From Apoderus coryli (lineage: Eukaryota; Arthropoda; Insecta; Coleoptera; Attelabidae), in the NCBI GenBank assembly GCA_911728435.2, contig OU452200.1, forward strand, positions 2,013,130-2,077,129: 64,000 bases of DNA, read 5' to 3'. Position 1 is the first letter of the stretch. Every line of letters begins with the position of its first letter. The position numbers and the translations under genes were made by a program. This document shows, piece by piece, positions 35,001 through 46,649 of this stretch. Below the pieces are notes generated by a model. The model did no database searches. It saw only the letters and a list, made by a program, of their open reading frames with translations, and was not told the DNA's origin.

Positions 35001-38000
35001 GAAATTTACGCAGGACAATGATATTATGAAGGGATATTTGCATGCCAAACGACATTCTTCGGAACGGTCATTAAGGATAGTTTCTTAGGTCTTGATTAGG
35101 TCCTGTATGATAGCGTCCTATACCAAACCAAGGCCCCAAAAAATTGAAATATGTTTTCCTAATAATGGGGCCGTGAAATTTACGCAGGACAATGATATTA
35201 TGAAGGGCTATTTGCATGCCAAACGACATTCTTCGGAACCGTCATTAAGGATAGGTTCTTAGGTATTGATTAGGTCTTGTATGATAGCGTCCTATACCAA
35301 ACCAAGGCCCCAAAAAATTGAAACCTGTTCCTAATAATGGGGTCGTGAAATTTTCGCGGACAATGATATTATGAAGGGCTATTTGCATGCCAAACGACAT
35401 TCTTCGGAACGGTCATTAAGGGTTGTTTCTTAGGTCTTGATTAGGTCCTGTATGATAGCGTCCTATACCAAACCAAGGCCCCAAAAAATTTAAATCTGTT
35501 TTCCTAATAATGGGGTCGTGAAATTTACGCAGGACAATGATATTATGAAGGGATATTTGCATGCCAAACGACATTCTTCGGAACGGTCATTAAGGATAGT
35601 TTCTTAGGTCTTGATTAGGTCCTGTATGATAGCGTCCTATACCAAACCAAGGCCCCAAAAAATTGAAATATGTTTTCCTAATAATGGGGCCGTGAAATTT
35701 ACGCAGGACAATGATATTATGAAGGGCTATTTGCATGCCAAACGACATTCTTCGGAACCGTCATTAAGGATAGGTTCTTAGGTATTGATTAGGTCTTGTA
35801 TGATAGCGTCCTATACCAAACCAAGGCCCCAAAAAATTTAAATCTGTTTTCCTAATAATGGGGTCGTGAAATTTACGCAGTACAATGGTATTATGAAGGG
35901 CTATTTGCATGCCAAACGACATTCTTCGGAACGGTAATTAAGGATTGTTTCTTAGGTCTTGATTAGGTCCTGTATGATAGCGTCCTATACCAAACCAAGG
36001 CCCCAAAAAATTGAAATCTGTTTTCCTAATAATGGGGTCGTGAAATTTACGCAGCACAATGATATTATGAAGGGCTATTTGCATGCCAAACGACATTCTT
36101 CGGGACGGTCATTGAGGATAGTTTCTTAGGTCTTGATTAGGTCCTGTATGATAGCGTCCTATACCAAACCAAGGCCCCAAAAAATTTAAATCTGTTTTCC
36201 TAATAATGGGGTCGTGAAATTTACGCAGTACAATGGTATTATGAAGGGCTATTTGCATGCCAAACGACATTCTTCGGAACGGTCATTAAGGATTGTTTCT
36301 TAGGTCTTGATTAGGTCCTGTATGATAGCGTCCTATACCAAACCAAGGCTCCAAAAAATTGAAATCTGTTTTCCTAATAATGGGGTCGTGAAATTTACGC
36401 AGCACAATGATATTATGAAGGGCTATTTGCATGCCAAACGACATTCTTCGGAACGGTCATTAAGGATAGTTTCTTAGGTCTTGATTAGGTCCTGTATGAT
36501 AGCGTCCTATACCAAACCAAGGCCCCAAAAAATTGAAATCTGTTTTCCTAATAATGGGGTCGTGAAATTTACGCAAGACAATGATATTATGAAGGGCTAT
36601 TTGCATGCCAAACGACATTCTTCGGAACGGTCATTAAGGGTTGTTTCTTAGGTCTTGATTAGGTCCTGTATGATAGCGTCCTATACCAAACCAAGGCCCC
36701 AAAAAATTGAAATCTGTTTTCCTAATAATGGGGTCGTGAAATTTACGCAGGATAATGATATTATGAAGGGCTATTTGCATGCCAAACGACATTCTTCGGA
36801 ACGGTCATTAAGGATAGTTTCTTAGGTCTTGAATAGGTCCTGTATGATAGCGTCCTATACCACACCAAGGTCCCAAAAAATTTAAATCTGTTTTCCTAAT
36901 AATGGGGTCGTGAAATTTACGCAGTACAATGGTATTATGAAGGGCTATTTGCATGCCAAACGACATTCTTCGGAACGGTCATTAAGGATTGTTTCTTAGG
37001 TCTTGATTAGGTCCTGTATGATAGCGTCCTATACCAAACCAAGGCCCCAAAAAATTGAAATCTGTTTTCCTAATAATGGGGTCGTGAAATTTACGCAGCA
37101 CAATGATATTATGAAGGGCTATTTGCATGCCAAACGACATTCTTCGGAACGGTCATTAAGGATAGTTTCTTAGGTCTTGATTAGGTCCTGTATGATAGCG
37201 TCCTATACCAAACCAAGGCCCCAAAAAATTGAAATCTGTTTTCCTAATAATGGGGTCGTGAAATTTACGCAAGACAATGATATTAGGAAGGGCTATTTGC
37301 ATGCCAAACAACATTCTTCGGAACGGTCATTAAGGATTGTTTCTTAGGTCTTGATTAGGTTCTGTATGAAAGCGTCCTATACCAAACCAAGGCCCCAAAA
37401 AATTGAAACCTGTTCCTAATAATGGGGTCGTGAAATTTTCGCGGACAATGATATTATGAAGGGCTATTTGCATGCCAAACGACATTCTTCGGAACGGTCA
37501 TTAAGGGTTGTTTCTTAGGTCTTGATTAGGTCCTGTATGATAGCGTCCTATACCAAACCAAGGCCCCAAAAAATTGAAATCTGTTTTCCTAATAATGGGG
37601 TCGTGAAATTTACGCAGGATAATGATATTATGAAGGGCTATTTGCATGCCAAACGACATTCTTCGGAACGGTCATTAAGGATAGTTTCTTAGGTCTTGAA
37701 TAGGTCCTGTATGATAGCGTCCTATACCACACCAAGGTCCCAAAAACACTGTACATTAAAAAAAAAAGCAGCTACAATTACCGAAGGTGCTCAATACATT
37801 GAGAAGGTTGGCGACCACTGATCTAGCGGATCACGGATCACCACAATGCTTGGATAAGCTTTGATATATTTTATATTTTTAGAAGGATTTAAATTTTTGG
37901 GGGCCACTAGTTAAAGAAAACAATGCATACATTCCAGTAAAAGCAGCATTAAGTGTTACCAAGGGTCAAAATATAAATAGTTGCCCTTCTACTGATGACA

Positions 38001-39719
38001 AATATAAGAAAAAAATTATTGAATTATTAGTTTTCATTCAACTCTAATTGAAAATTAACTTTTTGTAGTTCAACAAATAATGATGACGTCTGGACATGGG
38101 TATGCAATGAGAAATCCAAATGCGAGCAACAAGAAGCGGTTGATGGAGAACCATTAATGTCCTTGGAAACATGCAATATGATGTGCACAACCCCACCACT
38201 ATGGCCGAAACCGAAAAAAATCAGCATAGCGTACAAAAACCACTCGAGCTTCAATAAATACCATATAATTCTAAAGCTTCATGCTTCAGACGACATTAAA
38301 CCTAAACTTGAAGTTGCGGCCAACATATTCTTCAGAAACCTTCCTAGCAATAGTAACAGCAAGTATATTCTTCAAGATAATGATGACAAAATTGTTAAAC
38401 TTAACATACATTTAAACAATAGTTCTTTAGAAAATGGAATTAGAACAAACGAAACGTACGAGTTGTATATTCAAAATAACGAAATTATCCATGTGAATTT
38501 GTTCGCACAAACATACTTTGGAGTTCGACATGGTCTCGAAACTCTGAGCCAACTTATTTGGTTCGATACAATCTCAAATCGACTTCAGATTCTTCATGAC
38601 GTTCAAGTTGTTGATTATCCATCATTTTCTCATCGAGGTGTTCTAATTGATACTGCAAGAAATTATTTTACAATTGCTAGTTTAAAAAAAATTGTCGATG
38701 GTATGGCAGCGTCAAAGTTAAATGTACTTCATCTACATCTAACTGATAGCCAAAGTTTTCCTGTAGTTTTACCGAGTAATCCTGAGTTTGCACGACATGG
38801 AGCATACAGTTCGAATATGACATATTCACCTAATGATATCAGGGAGTTAGTGGATTACGCTGAAGTTCACGGAGTTAGAGTTATTATGGAAGTTGATGCT
38901 CCTAGTCATGTGAATCGTGGATGGCCAAAAGAGCTGGTCATGTGTGGCGAGACCAATATTGGTAATGGTCATCTAAACATTGATAATCCTAAAACTTTAG
39001 ATGCTTTACAAAATATCTATTCAGATTTGTTAGATTTAGGTGCAAATAGTGAAACATTTCACATTGGTGGGGATGAGGTCAATCTAGATTGTTGGAGGAA
39101 AACCCAAGCTGCAAAGGCAACTCCAGATTTATACAAATTGTGGCTTCAATATACCAATCTCATGTTGGAAAGAGTTAAAGCTGCTAATAACGATACTTTA
39201 CCAGAAAACTTAGTTTTATGGTCAAGTCCATTAATCGAACGTCAACTAACTCAACTTAAATACAAGGAGCACATTACTGTACAGTTTTGGTTAGGGAATT
39301 TTAAGCCAATCTTAACCAGTGGATATAAAATCATATTCTCAACAGTTGGTAACTGGTATTTAGATTGTGGCTACGGTCCTTGGAAAGCAAGTATGAAAAA
39401 TGGTGTTTGTGATCCGTACACGCCTTGGCAGAAGTTCTACAAATACCGACCCTGGCAAGATTATTCAGATCGCCTCTCACAAGTTTTAGGCGGTGAAGTT
39501 TGCCTGTGGTCTGAGCAGGTTAGTGAAGATGATTTGGAAACTAGACTTTGGCCGAGAGCTGCTGCTTTTGCAGAGAGAGTTTGGAGTGATATTCCATCAT
39601 TTGACGATTATGATGTTTACAGTAGATTAGTGTGGCATAATGAACGTTTAAAGGCGCGGGGGTTGAGGACAGCTGCAATGTGGCCGAGGTGGTGTTCACA
39701 GAATCCAGGACAATGTTGA
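32024..39719 (+). CDS. secreted beta-N-acetylhexosaminidase, GH20 (join 32024-32136, 38069-39719)
   Basis: Two exons join in frame (AG|T) to give 587 residues, the usual size for insect chitinolytic hexosaminidases. Exon 1 codes a signal peptide (MSSFCFVFITIGACVIFFG, cut near residue 24). Exon 2 begins with the Cys-rich W-T-W-V-C segment and L-W-P-K-P. A GH20b domain spans about residues 85-215, then the GH20 barrel with H-R-G (Arg 227), H-L-H-L-T-D, M-E-V-D-A-P-S-H-V, the catalytic pair in H-I-G-G-D-E-V (Asp 373, Glu 374), W-L-G-N, N-W-Y-L-D-C-G and L-G-G-E-V-C-L-W-S-E-Q. All core residues seem present, so the enzyme should remove terminal GlcNAc from chitin oligomers by substrate-assisted catalysis. 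The NAG1/NAG2 group is likely; FDL is less so. The 5.9-kb intron holds a hAT/satellite block. AATAAA is at 39793. Confidence 0.92.
32825..32865 (-). ncRNA. hammerhead-like motif 2 (minus strand)
   Basis: On the minus strand: CTGAGGA (32852-32858 reversed), one A, then the perfect 16-bp palindrome GTTACTAATTAGTAAC (32835-32850), then GAAAC (32830-32834). This fits CUGANGA-stem II-GAAA. The flanks allow only short closing pairs. It lies antisense in the hexosaminidase intron. Confidence 0.35.
32960..33190 (+). repeat. (GTCT/GTAT)n microsatellite and Helentron-like follow-on
   Basis: A degenerate tetranucleotide run (about 32965-33022) is followed by AACCCTTTAACCAATGAGCT and AAATTTTGGTATATGAG. 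This is the same order as the microsatellite plus 'TTAACGGATTTTAACCAAATTTGGTA' region of the 9.6-kb element, though much diverged. Confidence 0.45.
33395..37820. mobile_element. non-autonomous hAT element (4.43 kb) filled with satellite
   Basis: Perfect 15-bp TIRs CAGTGGTCGCCAACC (33395-33409) and GGTTGGCGACCACTG (37806-37820) are flanked by the 8-bp direct repeat ATCTAGCG (33387-33394 and 37821-37828). TIRs starting CAGTGG with an 8-bp TSD are typical of the hAT superfamily. The left end continues GTCGCTCGCGAGCC-like, common in hAT termini. There is no transposase; almost the whole interior is a 174-bp tandem array. It lies in intron 1 of the hexosaminidase gene. Confidence 0.9.
33479..37745. 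repeat. 174-bp satellite array, about 24.5 units
   Basis: GCATGCCAAACGACATTCTT recurs every 174 bp (GCCAAA at 33481, 33655, 33829, 34003 and so on) up to about 37660; a few units are shortened (~168 bp, with CCTGTTCCTAAT). Units are nearly identical. Variant marks repeat in blocks: CGGGACGGTCATTGAGG at 34193 and 36101, GAAACCTGTTCCTAAT at 34801, 35326 and 37406. The array has no coding frame. Confidence 0.97.
37829..38068. other. intron 3' part before hexosaminidase exon 2
   Basis: AT-rich, non-coding, ending in the acceptor CTTTTTGTAG at 38059-38068. Confidence 0.6.
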
Positions 39720-40215
39720 CATGTAAACATAAAAGACATTTAATTATACGTAATGTGAGGATTTAAATTAATTAAAAATAATTTTATATAGCAATAAATA
39801 AATTTATCGCAAAGGTTTTTTTCTCTGACTGTTACGGATTTCCAAATATTAATTTTCTTGTAGAAGGCTTCCCCTGTCGACCATTTCAAATAAATTGGAA
39901 TAAGGTAGATGAGCCTATAAGCTGGCGATCAGGCGCACAGTTTAAACGTAATTGAACTTTCCTGGATAGTAAGCAATCGACAAAACAAAGAACTGGAGTG
40001 CTAAAAATATCGCAAACACGAATGCTAATGTGTTCGTTAGGCGCTTTGGTAAATGCCGATTTTGGTAAGCAAATCATCAGAGGCAGAGCCCTTTTTGAAC
40101 TTTATATAGCATTGTCAAAAGGGCCGCTTATGTCTAGTCTAGTACGTTGACATTATCAGCCTTTTGCATTCTTAGTATATTTTTTGTTTTGACAGATATA
40201 GCGCTTATACGTGTC
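39720..40215. other. 3' flank of the hexosaminidase gene, otherwise unassigned
   Basis: Includes the AATAAA at 39793-39798. A minus frame at 39886-40077 has no recognised domain. Confidence 0.4.
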
Positions 40216-40219
40216 ATGG

Positions 40220-40420
40220 CTTGTCTTCGATTTTGAAGGTGTTGAATGACGTCAACGACGATCCAGATAGGGAGAAATATGGTTATGACGTCGAAACCAA
40301 CACCCAATCATCCCAATGGAAGTGGTCAGAAATTTTTCTCACTGTATTCTTCAATTGCTGATAGTGTGGTGCATCATGAGCACTGACTTGTGGTCGATAA
40401 CAAATAACCGGTGGGCAAAT
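40220..40420 (+). pseudogene. mariner transposase remnant (central part)
   Basis: Broken frames read Y-G-Y-D-V-E-T-N-T-Q-S-S-Q-W-K-W (about 40275-40325) and, shifted, V-H-H-E-H near 40370. This is the region just after the first catalytic Asp of Mos1-like mariners. No other part of the element is visible. Confidence 0.65.
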
Positions 40421-40516
40421 TTGAGGTTAGGAACTAAATTGGCTGTCAAATCATGAAATGTAAAGAATTGAGCTGTCATCCTTTGACATTTATTTAGTAA
40501 AAAGTTGGGAAATTTA

Positions 40517-40780
40517 ATGGCTAACCTCGAGGGTCACGGTGCTGTTGCTGAAAATAGACCAAAACAATACGCTCGTAGTGGCCGTAGCGATGCAAACATA
40601 GCCGCTGTACAACGATTAAAACACGTTGGTTTATCGAATATTTTTCCATAATAAATTTGCCAGGTGTATACTTCACGACTGCCAGATATGAACTGTCCAG
40701 ACTAAGGTTTACCCAAAATGGCGGCAAAACAAAGTAGTATACCTTCCCGGCGGACACCTTGTACAATATAGTAAGTGGTT
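40517..40780 (+). pseudogene. Tc1/mariner-like transposase N-terminal remnant
   Basis: ATG at 40517 opens N-L-E-G-H-G-A-V-A-E-N-R-P then R-S-G-R-S-D-A-N-I-A-A-V, the linker between HTH motifs in a mariner-type family. A stop follows near 40650, and then the end-like motif CCCGGCGGACACCTTGTAC (about 40747-40765). Confidence 0.5.
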
Positions 40781-42405
40781 AGAAGGACATTAGGCGCGCT
40801 CTGTATGTACATTTATTACCCAGCAATGCAAAGTGTTTCTCTATTGTTGCACAAGCGAACTATAAAAGGACCGAAAAGGGCAATCGTTTATTTTCATTAT
40901 TCAATTAACACAAGTAATTCGGTAACGAGACGCCTGTAGTTTTGAGCTGTCAAATCATTCTTGTAATTGGATCATGTGATTCGGCAGGAACAAAAGATTG
41001 AGTGGGGATGATTTTATTACAAGTTTTTGTAATTGGAACACTCTACTACATAGGTATAGATTTGCATCAAGAATCTAATAATGCATTTTTTGGATCATGT
41101 AAATTTTTTCTAATAGTCCTTTCTCTGAGAAATAATTTGAGCCTAGTGAGAATGCGTGGCACTTTCTGAGTTACGAGCTATAACCTTTGATATATTAACA
41201 TACATGATCGCAGACAACTTCTAGCTGTCATAGAGACTTCCGGAGCACATATTTCAGGTAATAAACCTCACCTCACCTAGAGTCTCACTTACTGACTTGT
41301 AGTTAATCAGCACACAACATTCAGCCTTATAAGTCCCCAAAACCATAAAAGTTCATCGAGGATAGCGTAATTGGAATTATTCCCTTAGTCTACTTCCGGA
41401 GTTGCCCAACCTTTTGAGGATGCTTAACCCTCTCGGACTATTACCTATTTCTAAACCTACCTCGAATGGGTGTTATCAATTACTTGTTGAGAACCACTGG
41501 TATAACCTGACTGACTGTGTGATATGTGATGGAATATAGTCGTTGACAGGTCCAGGTACCCCCAGATGGGCTTTTAATATCGTGGGATATCCGTAAAAGA
41601 CAAGATCGTCAACAGTTCTCTTTGTTGTGGAATAATAACAAATAAAAAAAGAAGGAATTCTCTATTAAGAGATGCTGGTTGGTCTATATTATTATTATTA
41701 TCATTATAGAAGAATACAGAACGAGTCAAGATTTTATCGGCTGTTGTTTTGTGTCTTTTGACATGATTTTTATTGTATGGGATTTTGTATTTCAAAGGAG
41801 TTGACAAAGGACGAATGACGTATAGTTTGGGTAGGAATTTGCAGTATGAGATTTAAAGGTCAATGATAAATTTTGTAAATTGTGGTACGGGGTGTGTTTA
41901 TAGAAGTGTTTTGTTGAAATGGATGGTACTTATTTGTGTGGACGGGAGCACCATTAATATCTGGAGGTCCGGTTGATGGATATAGCTCAAAGCTACATGA
42001 ACGCTCAATAACTGAGATGGAGCGCGCAAACCGCAAGTTCTGCGTAAAAGAACAGAGGTCAGCAAGCTTTTGAAGCTTCACTAGGACAAGCAACTTGACA
42101 GTATTATCTAGAATACGATAACTTGGAAACTGTTTAAAGTATTTAGCACAAGAGCGGATAATTATTTTCTATTTCTTTCCCAATATGTTCTAAATTTGAG
42201 TAAAAATATATATACGGCGTGGCTTCATCTACCAGTATATTGGCAAACCACTGGTCAGGACCAGCCTATTCTGCACGCAGTTGAACAAGGACATAATATG
42301 AATTATAGTTACTGTTTTTGTCGATGATAATATATTAAGTAATTTTAAAAATTTTCCATAAAGTTCAAATGTTTGTTTTGACCACTTAAACTACTAAATT
42401 TTGTA
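40781..42405. other. unassigned region
   Basis: No supported gene or element. Frames at 41574-41807 and 41860-42093 (-) lack family signatures. A short ATT microsatellite lies at about 41687-41700. Confidence 0.35.
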
Positions 42406-42410
42406 AAAAG

Positions 42411-42451
42411 CCACTGATGATAGAACAATTGTTGTTCCGAAACATGTATGG
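42411..42451 (+). ncRNA. hammerhead-like motif 3
   Basis: CTGATGA (42414-42420), hairpin GAACAA-TTG-TTGTTC (42423-42437), then GAAAC (42439-42443). AC-AT-GT (42442-42447) can make a two-pair stem III ending in TA, and CCA (42411-42413) pairs with TGG (42449-42451). Stem II differs wholly from motif 1 yet is perfectly paired, while the boxes and the ACAT-TATGG flank are kept. Minimal stem III hammerheads are known from Penelope-like elements. Confidence 0.5.
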
Positions 42452-42839
42452 TAACTATATGCCCCTGTCTACATAGTTACACTGCCAAATTTTCAAAATT
42501 CTCCTATATGTATAGTTTTCTCTATTATGTAGAGCGATTTGGTTTCCGGTGGGACACCCTGTATACTATATTGGCAATTCGACTGCCCTGCATATTTTTG
42601 ATAATGCTTTTTGTGGTCAATGGAATGCAAGCATTCATGTAATAATAGCGTTATTTGTCATTTTTATGTCAAACAAACTGTGGCTATTGTATGCCAATAT
42701 ACCTACCTGCCAATATAAGGATTTTTTGAGAAGTTGAATTATTATTATTACGACTAATATGACGTACATTTCCTGTATACAGTGTGTCTCAAATAAAATG
42801 AACTACATGGACATTTTACAAATAATGGTAAGAGTTACA

Positions 42840-43860
42840 ATTTAGGCTGAAGTTACACATCAAATTGTCGGAATTTTTTATCATTGCGAGTTTTTTTTTT
42901 ACAAAATTCTGAAAAAAACCGTCAGAATAGCAATTATTCTGTAAGAATTCTGTAAAAAAACTCGGATTTTTTATAATCCTGACTGAATTTTTCAATTCTG
43001 ACTATTTTTACAGAATTATTATCTAGTATTTTAACTTTTTTGCAGAATTCTGTAAAAAAACTTAGAATTTTGCATCAATCTTACTTTTTTTTACAGAATT
43101 CTGTAAAAATCTCGGAATTTTGTATCATTCAGATTTTTTTTGGCAGATTTCTGTAAAAATCTCTCAATTTTTTCAATCTAACTTTTTTTTACAGAATTCT
43201 GTAAAAAATCTCAAATTTTTATAATCCTGACTTCTGAATTTTTCAATAGTTCTGACTTTTTTTACAGAATTATTATCTAGTATTCTAACTTTTTTGCAGA
43301 ATTCTGTAAAAAAATTTATAATTTTGCATCAATCTTACTTTTTTTTTACAGAATTCTGTAAAAATCTTGGAATTTTTTGTATCATTCAGACTTTTTTGGC
43401 AGATTTCTGTAAAAATCTCGCAATTTTTTATCAATCTAAATTTTTTTTACAGAATTCTGTAAAAAAACTCGAATTTTTATAATCCTGACTTCTGAATTCT
43501 TCAATTCTGACTTTTTTTTACAGAATTATTATCTAGTATTCTAACTTTTTTGCAGAATTTTGTAAAAAAATTTAGAATTTTGCATCAATCTTACTTTTTT
43601 TTTACAGTATTCTGTAAAAATCTCGAAATTTTGTATCATTCAGACTTCTTTGGCAGATTTCTCTAAAAATCTCGCAATTTTTTAACAATCTAACTTTTTT
43701 TACAGAATTCTATAAAAAAACCCGGAATTTTGTATCATTTAGAATTCTGCAAAAAAGTCCGAATCGTAATAATTCGAGATGTTTTACAGAATTATTCCTA
43801 TTCTGACTTTTATTGCTGAATTTTGATAAAAAATCCCGATGAATTCGAGAATATTAATTG
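42840..43860. repeat. palindrome-rich tandem array, ~255-bp higher-order unit
   Basis: ACAGAATTATTATCTAGTAT recurs at 43012, 43265 and 43521, a period of about 253-257 bp. Each unit has several ~50-bp subunits that centre on the palindrome TTTACAGAATTCTGTAAA or a variant (GCAGATTTCTGT, GCAGAATTCTGT). Copies decay toward both ends. Confidence 0.9.
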
Positions 43861-44775
43861 GATCGGGAATATTTTGAATAACTACTTGTATTCTGCAATG
43901 TTTTCTACAACCGCCGATCGCATGAGGTGCTCATAATTTTCTAGAAGCTTTTGAGCAACCATCGCCAACCTCAATATCTCTTGCAGGCTAGAAATGTATT
44001 TAATAATACAACACAATGGTACCTAATATACTTTTTAATGTAAAAAAATAAAACTAAAATAAACAAACACAAAATACTCGAAATATAAGTCTATTACTAA
44101 CAACTATAGAAAATGTTCAAATTATGGTTGATACAAACTCTCCAGTGATTAATAAGTGATATAAGAGGTGTTTTAAAAGAGGGATATGTCCATCGCTTGC
44201 TTTGGAGCGCTTCGCGGGAGAGATAATTTAAAAAACGATGCTTCAGATTATAGCACCAAGGAAATTTTGCAGTTATCTTGGTTTGCTTTTAATTTAAATG
44301 ACACTCCAAGTGTTCCCCTTATTTGAAAATGGATCCATGCAGTCCGGATTGGAGATATGGATTTATTATTATGGGGATATGCCAAATTTTTGTTGAATGT
44401 TAAATGAGTGCCGAAATCATGCTGGTTTGCATTTAAAATACAATAATTTGAAGAAGTAAATGCCGAAAACTCTATGCTTTAAGAATAAATACAGATTTAT
44501 ATCGATAGTCGATTTCAATCCTTTGTTCCTCATCCTGCTGTAAATATTGTAAGTATCTTTGCAACGTTAGTGTTCTGCAAAAGTTTTAACTAGCCATAGG
44601 TACATTAAAGTTCCCTCTATTTTAAAACATAAAATTTGGGGGGAGATTTAAGTCCCAGTTCGTTCGTGGATTTTCGTGAGCCCAATTCTACAATTTGTAA
44701 AATTTGTTTCATTAGACCAAAGAACTTTTAGATTTTCTCGCAAACCAATTACAAAACCTCTTCTCAGTCTCACCA
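43861..44775. other. unassigned spacer
   Basis: Nothing recognised. Confidence 0.35.
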
Positions 44776-44779
44776 ACTC

Positions 44780-45415
44780 CAAAAATCCCAATCAACCTTG
44801 GGCTTGTACCTACCGTGGACATTGTGTGTAAAGTTTTCGAAATTACTTACCACTGTTGTAACTAAAAAACAATTTCTAATAAAAGAATTATTTAAAAAAC
44901 ACCGAATACTAACACTTGCTTCGTTCTTCATTCTGGAGACTGTTTGCTTGGTTCATAAAAACTTGCAATTCAGCTCCATCTGCGCATCCTTATTCCATGA
45001 GACTGGCGCAGCGGGTTCACCTACCTATACCAAGATAAGCGTTAGCTAAGAATCCTTTTATTTACGAGAGTCGCGAAATTTAGAGGTTCTGTCAAGCGAG
45101 TTCTTCTTGAAAAGAGTTGTTAAGGACTACTTTTTGGGTGTTTAGTAGTGTCTAATTAATAAACCTCTGCTCTCGGCCACGTCTAATTTGATCCATATGC
45201 ATGTGTTATATTTTATTGTGATATAATTGTTATGTGTTTGTATATAATGCGCTTATTTTTATTGTATAGTTTTATATTGTATTTGCATTTTGCTCTATTT
45301 GTTTTTGTGGATTTATTTATTCTTATTATTGTGATTTGTGGTAGCTTTGTCTACAACTACGTATTGTATTTCTTTATGACAATAAATCTTATTATTATTA
45401 TAATTATTACTGAGA
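44780..45415 (+). pseudogene. LINE C-terminus and 3' UTR
   Basis: It reads I-L-T-L-A-S-F-F-I-L-E-T-V-C-L-V (44906-44953), close in pattern to I-L-T-L-P-C-L-F-I-L-E-S-V-C-L-I of the LINE at 23.8-24.1 kb. Broken frames follow with F-R-G-S-V-K-R-V-L-L-E-K-S near 45078-45116. The tail is CAATAAATCTTATTATTATT at 45380-45399. Confidence 0.7.
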
Positions 45416-46076
45416 CTTTGATGACTCGATTATAGCATTCCACAATATTTTTTTTTAATCCCAGATTTCTTTATGTCAAAAAGTTTCTAACTTTATACAC
45501 CCCTAGACGCTAAAAGCATATGTGCATCAATGAACCCTGTATGTATATTCCGATATTACATGAACTTTTTGTGCAGGCTTGTATTAAGTTATACATCCCT
45601 TTGCTATTTAGTGAACTAAATAAAGCAGTCATAATAGGGCATCCTTTTATGCGAATTCGTCCGACCGACTAATGAGGATAACTAAAAGTTAGGTCACTTT
45701 TCTCTATTTCTACATTACAACAAAACAGCCTCAATCCAGGTGTGTAGTACATTGAACGATTTTTTTTTTGTATATACGAAAAGGTATACAGGGTGTGGCA
45801 TTTTTTTTTCTATCAAAAAAAGGCGTTTATACAGGATGTGACACAAATTATTATTGCATATAGTAAATCGAGAAGCTTTTGATTTCATGTCATTTTACAC
45901 CTAAATAAGCATTTAAAAGTCTGCCATTTTGTCAGGCCGTATAAACGACAACTAAAAAACGGCTCAACGCTCAACGGATTTTAATCAAATTGGGTACAAA
46001 AATACTATGGGGCAATGTGATGAATTGATTAGAAAAAAATATCCATCTTCCAGGGAAAGTTAGTTGGTGTGTAGGT
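45416..46076. other. repeat debris
   Basis: TATACAGGGTGTGGC (45786-45800) is a TACAGGGTG-type end. GGATTTTAATCAAATTGGGTACAAAAATACTA around 45978-46009 matches the post-microsatellite block of the Helentron-like element at 9.83 kb, so a fragment of that family is here. Confidence 0.45.
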
Positions 46077-46646
46077 AGAGTGGGGCAGATTCGGACAGTT
46101 TTTATCAAAATGAGTTTCTCCTTTTATTTTAGCTACACAAAATTTTCTAAGCATGCTCATATATTGCTTTATATGTTTTTAATCTAATAACATAGTAGTT
46201 TAGTAAAAAATTTGAACAGTTTTTTTGCAAAAAAGGTAAAATATAAAAAGTTGCATTTGTCCGAAGGTGCCCCATGGTGGGGCAGTTTTGGACACGCATG
46301 GGATAGGTTCGGACATATACTTCATACATAGTTACAACACAACTTAAAATATAGGTTATGTGCTGTAAAACTATTAGACTTTTTACGTATGCCTCTTCAA
46401 AACCACAAAATTACAACATCGAATAGTACAAAACCTTACGAATAGATGAACATAATACTTACATGAGGTCACTGTTTATTATTTTTGAAAATTACTTTTA
46501 ATTTGCTTTATATACCGACAAACTTTCGCTACACGGTATGAAATAACCACTGCTACCAACTGGTAAAACACCGAATCACGTTTTGCTTTAGAGGGCGGTA
46601 AATTTAAATTGTCCGGAGGTGCCCCATGTCCGAACCTGCCCCTACT
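46077..46646. mobile_element. MITE with GGGGCAG-TTCGGACA ends
   Basis: The left end GTGGGGCAGATTCGGACA (46080-46097) is inverted at 46627-46643 (TGTCCGAACCTGCCCC). Internal copies of the motif lie at about 46257-46320 (TGTCCGAAGGTGCCCC; TGGGGCAGTTTTGGACA). Non-coding. Confidence 0.65.
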
Positions 46647-46649
46647 TGT

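Noticed and set aside
33479..37745. Long direct-repeat array as a CRISPR or protein-repeat gene
   Set aside because: Units are contiguous 174-bp satellite monomers without spacers, and they contain stops in the frames checked. The host is a eukaryote.
38027..38254. Minus-strand frame over the start of hexosaminidase exon 2
   Set aside because: Antisense shadow of the GH20 coding sequence.
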